DNA of 5,053 nt, from assembly GCA_002372175.1 (NCBI GenBank), contig DFIS01000050.1, positions 1-5,053 on the forward strand, read 5' to 3'. The position numbers and the translations under genes are program-made. This DNA comes from Solobacterium sp. UBA3691. GTDB lineage: Bacteria; Bacillota_I; Bacilli_A; Erysipelotrichales; Erysipelotrichaceae. This document shows, one piece after another, positions 4,730-5,053 of the stretch. The first letter of the stretch is position 1. Each line of letters begins with the position of its first letter. The notes beneath the pieces are model-generated. The model was given only the letters and a program-made list of their open reading frames with translations, was not told where the DNA came from and did not search any database.

Positions 4730-4753
4730 TTTTGAAGGATCGTTCCTTCAAAA
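4730..4753 (-). other. Hairpin in the 23S-5S spacer, probable processing stem
   Basis: In the transcript TTTTGAAGGA (4753-4744) and TCCTTCAAAA (4739-4730) form a perfect 10-bp stem around ACGA. It lies directly before the 5S helix I. The 83-base spacer holds no tRNA. A role in maturation is inferred from its position. It is not a terminator, since no T-tract follows and the 5S lies downstream. Confidence 0.6.
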
Positions 4754-4810
4754 CTGAATAACACTTTCAGATGACTTTCGTCTTTCTAATTAGTTGTGGC
4801 GTTCTCAAGT

Positions 4811-5053
4811 GATTAAACCTTCGATCTATTAGTATCAGTCAACTTAATGTATCACTACACTTCCATCTCTGACCTATCAACCTCGTCGTCTTCAAGGGAT
4901 CTTATTCGTTTAACGAAGGGAAATCTCATCTTGGAGTCGGTTTCACGCTTAGATGCCTTCAGCGTTTATCCGGTCCGTACTCAGCTATCCAGCTGTACCA
5001 CTGGCGTGATAACTGGTGCACCGTCGGTACGTCCACCCTGGTCCTCTCGTACT
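4811..5053 (-). rRNA. rrl: 23S ribosomal RNA, 3' end only
   Basis: About 243 bases of the 3' end are present. The right edge cuts at the sarcin-ricin loop (AGTACGAGAGGACC, 5053-5040), where elongation factors are activated on the large subunit. The rest follows the conserved domain VI sequence, including GGTGCACCAGTT, CTGAAGGCATCTAAG and ACTAATAGATCGA. The mature 3' end is placed at about 4811 from the expected AGGTTTAATC ending; it could shift by a few bases. The order 23S-5S-terminator shows the operon is transcribed leftward. Confidence 0.96.

Noticed and set aside
4730..4753. The 10-bp hairpin as a terminator between 23S and 5S
   Set aside because: No T-tract follows in the transcribed direction, and the 5S rRNA lies immediately downstream.
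4728..4810. Possible tRNA gene in the 23S-5S spacer
   Set aside because: No cloverleaf, no T-loop GTTCGA-type sequence and no acceptor pairing; only short hairpins are present.
1..5053. Insertion sequences, prophage parts, CRISPR arrays, defence or toxin genes
   Set aside because: All space is taken by core genes, rRNA and short regulatory gaps. No transposase motifs, terminal repeats or spaced repeats are visible.

Overview
This window reads as ordinary core chromosome from a Firmicutes-type bacterium of moderate GC content. The Shine-Dalgarno sequences are strong (GGAGG and AGGAGG), the gene order tsaE-tsaB-rimI-tsaD followed by rex is a familiar Firmicutes arrangement, and the rRNA sequences fit. 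The 5S rRNA is unusually short, about 108 nt, with a trimmed arm capped by GAAA. That trait is known from Mollicutes, so I lean towards the Erysipelotrichia/Mollicutes side of the Firmicutes. This placement is an inference from one RNA, not a proven assignment.

Almost everything is on the minus strand, so the window is best read from right to left. At the right edge is the 3' end of a 23S rRNA (about 4811-5053, cut at the sarcin-ricin loop). A short spacer with a strong hairpin follows, then a 5S rRNA (about 4620-4727) and an intrinsic terminator with a GCGA loop (4595-4616). A single plus-strand gene (4166-4525) encodes a small PH-domain-like protein of unknown role. It has its own TATAAT box and its own terminator, and it converges on the rRNA operon.

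From 4092 down to 1572 runs a tightly packed, overlapping operon for the tRNA modification t6A37: tsaE (ATPase), tsaB (scaffold), rimI (N-acetyltransferase) and tsaD (catalytic subunit). The overlaps are 4, 17 and 23 bases, so coupled translation is likely. TsaC/YwlC, which makes the threonylcarbamoyl-AMP substrate, is not in the window. The tsaE promoter and the promoter of the plus-strand gene overlap face to back in about 35 bases.

Next comes rex (start at 1536), the NADH/NAD+-sensing repressor. Its promoter elements lie in and just after the last codons of tsaD. Around it are Rex-like half-sites (TTCACAA), one 30 bp from the other, and a perfect 9-bp inverted repeat over the start region, which suggests autoregulation. 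asnS (asparaginyl-tRNA synthetase, cut by the left edge) starts 14 bases after the rex stop and is probably cotranscribed with it. The functional themes are tRNA maturation and charging, redox sensing and rRNA. tRNA-Asn is both a t6A target and the AsnS substrate.

I found no mobile element, CRISPR array, tRNA gene or clearly novel system. There is no gene-free stretch over 300 bases. The points most worth a second look are the regulatory architectures at the rex and tsaE starts, the rex-asnS pairing, the unidentified PH-like protein and the short 5S.
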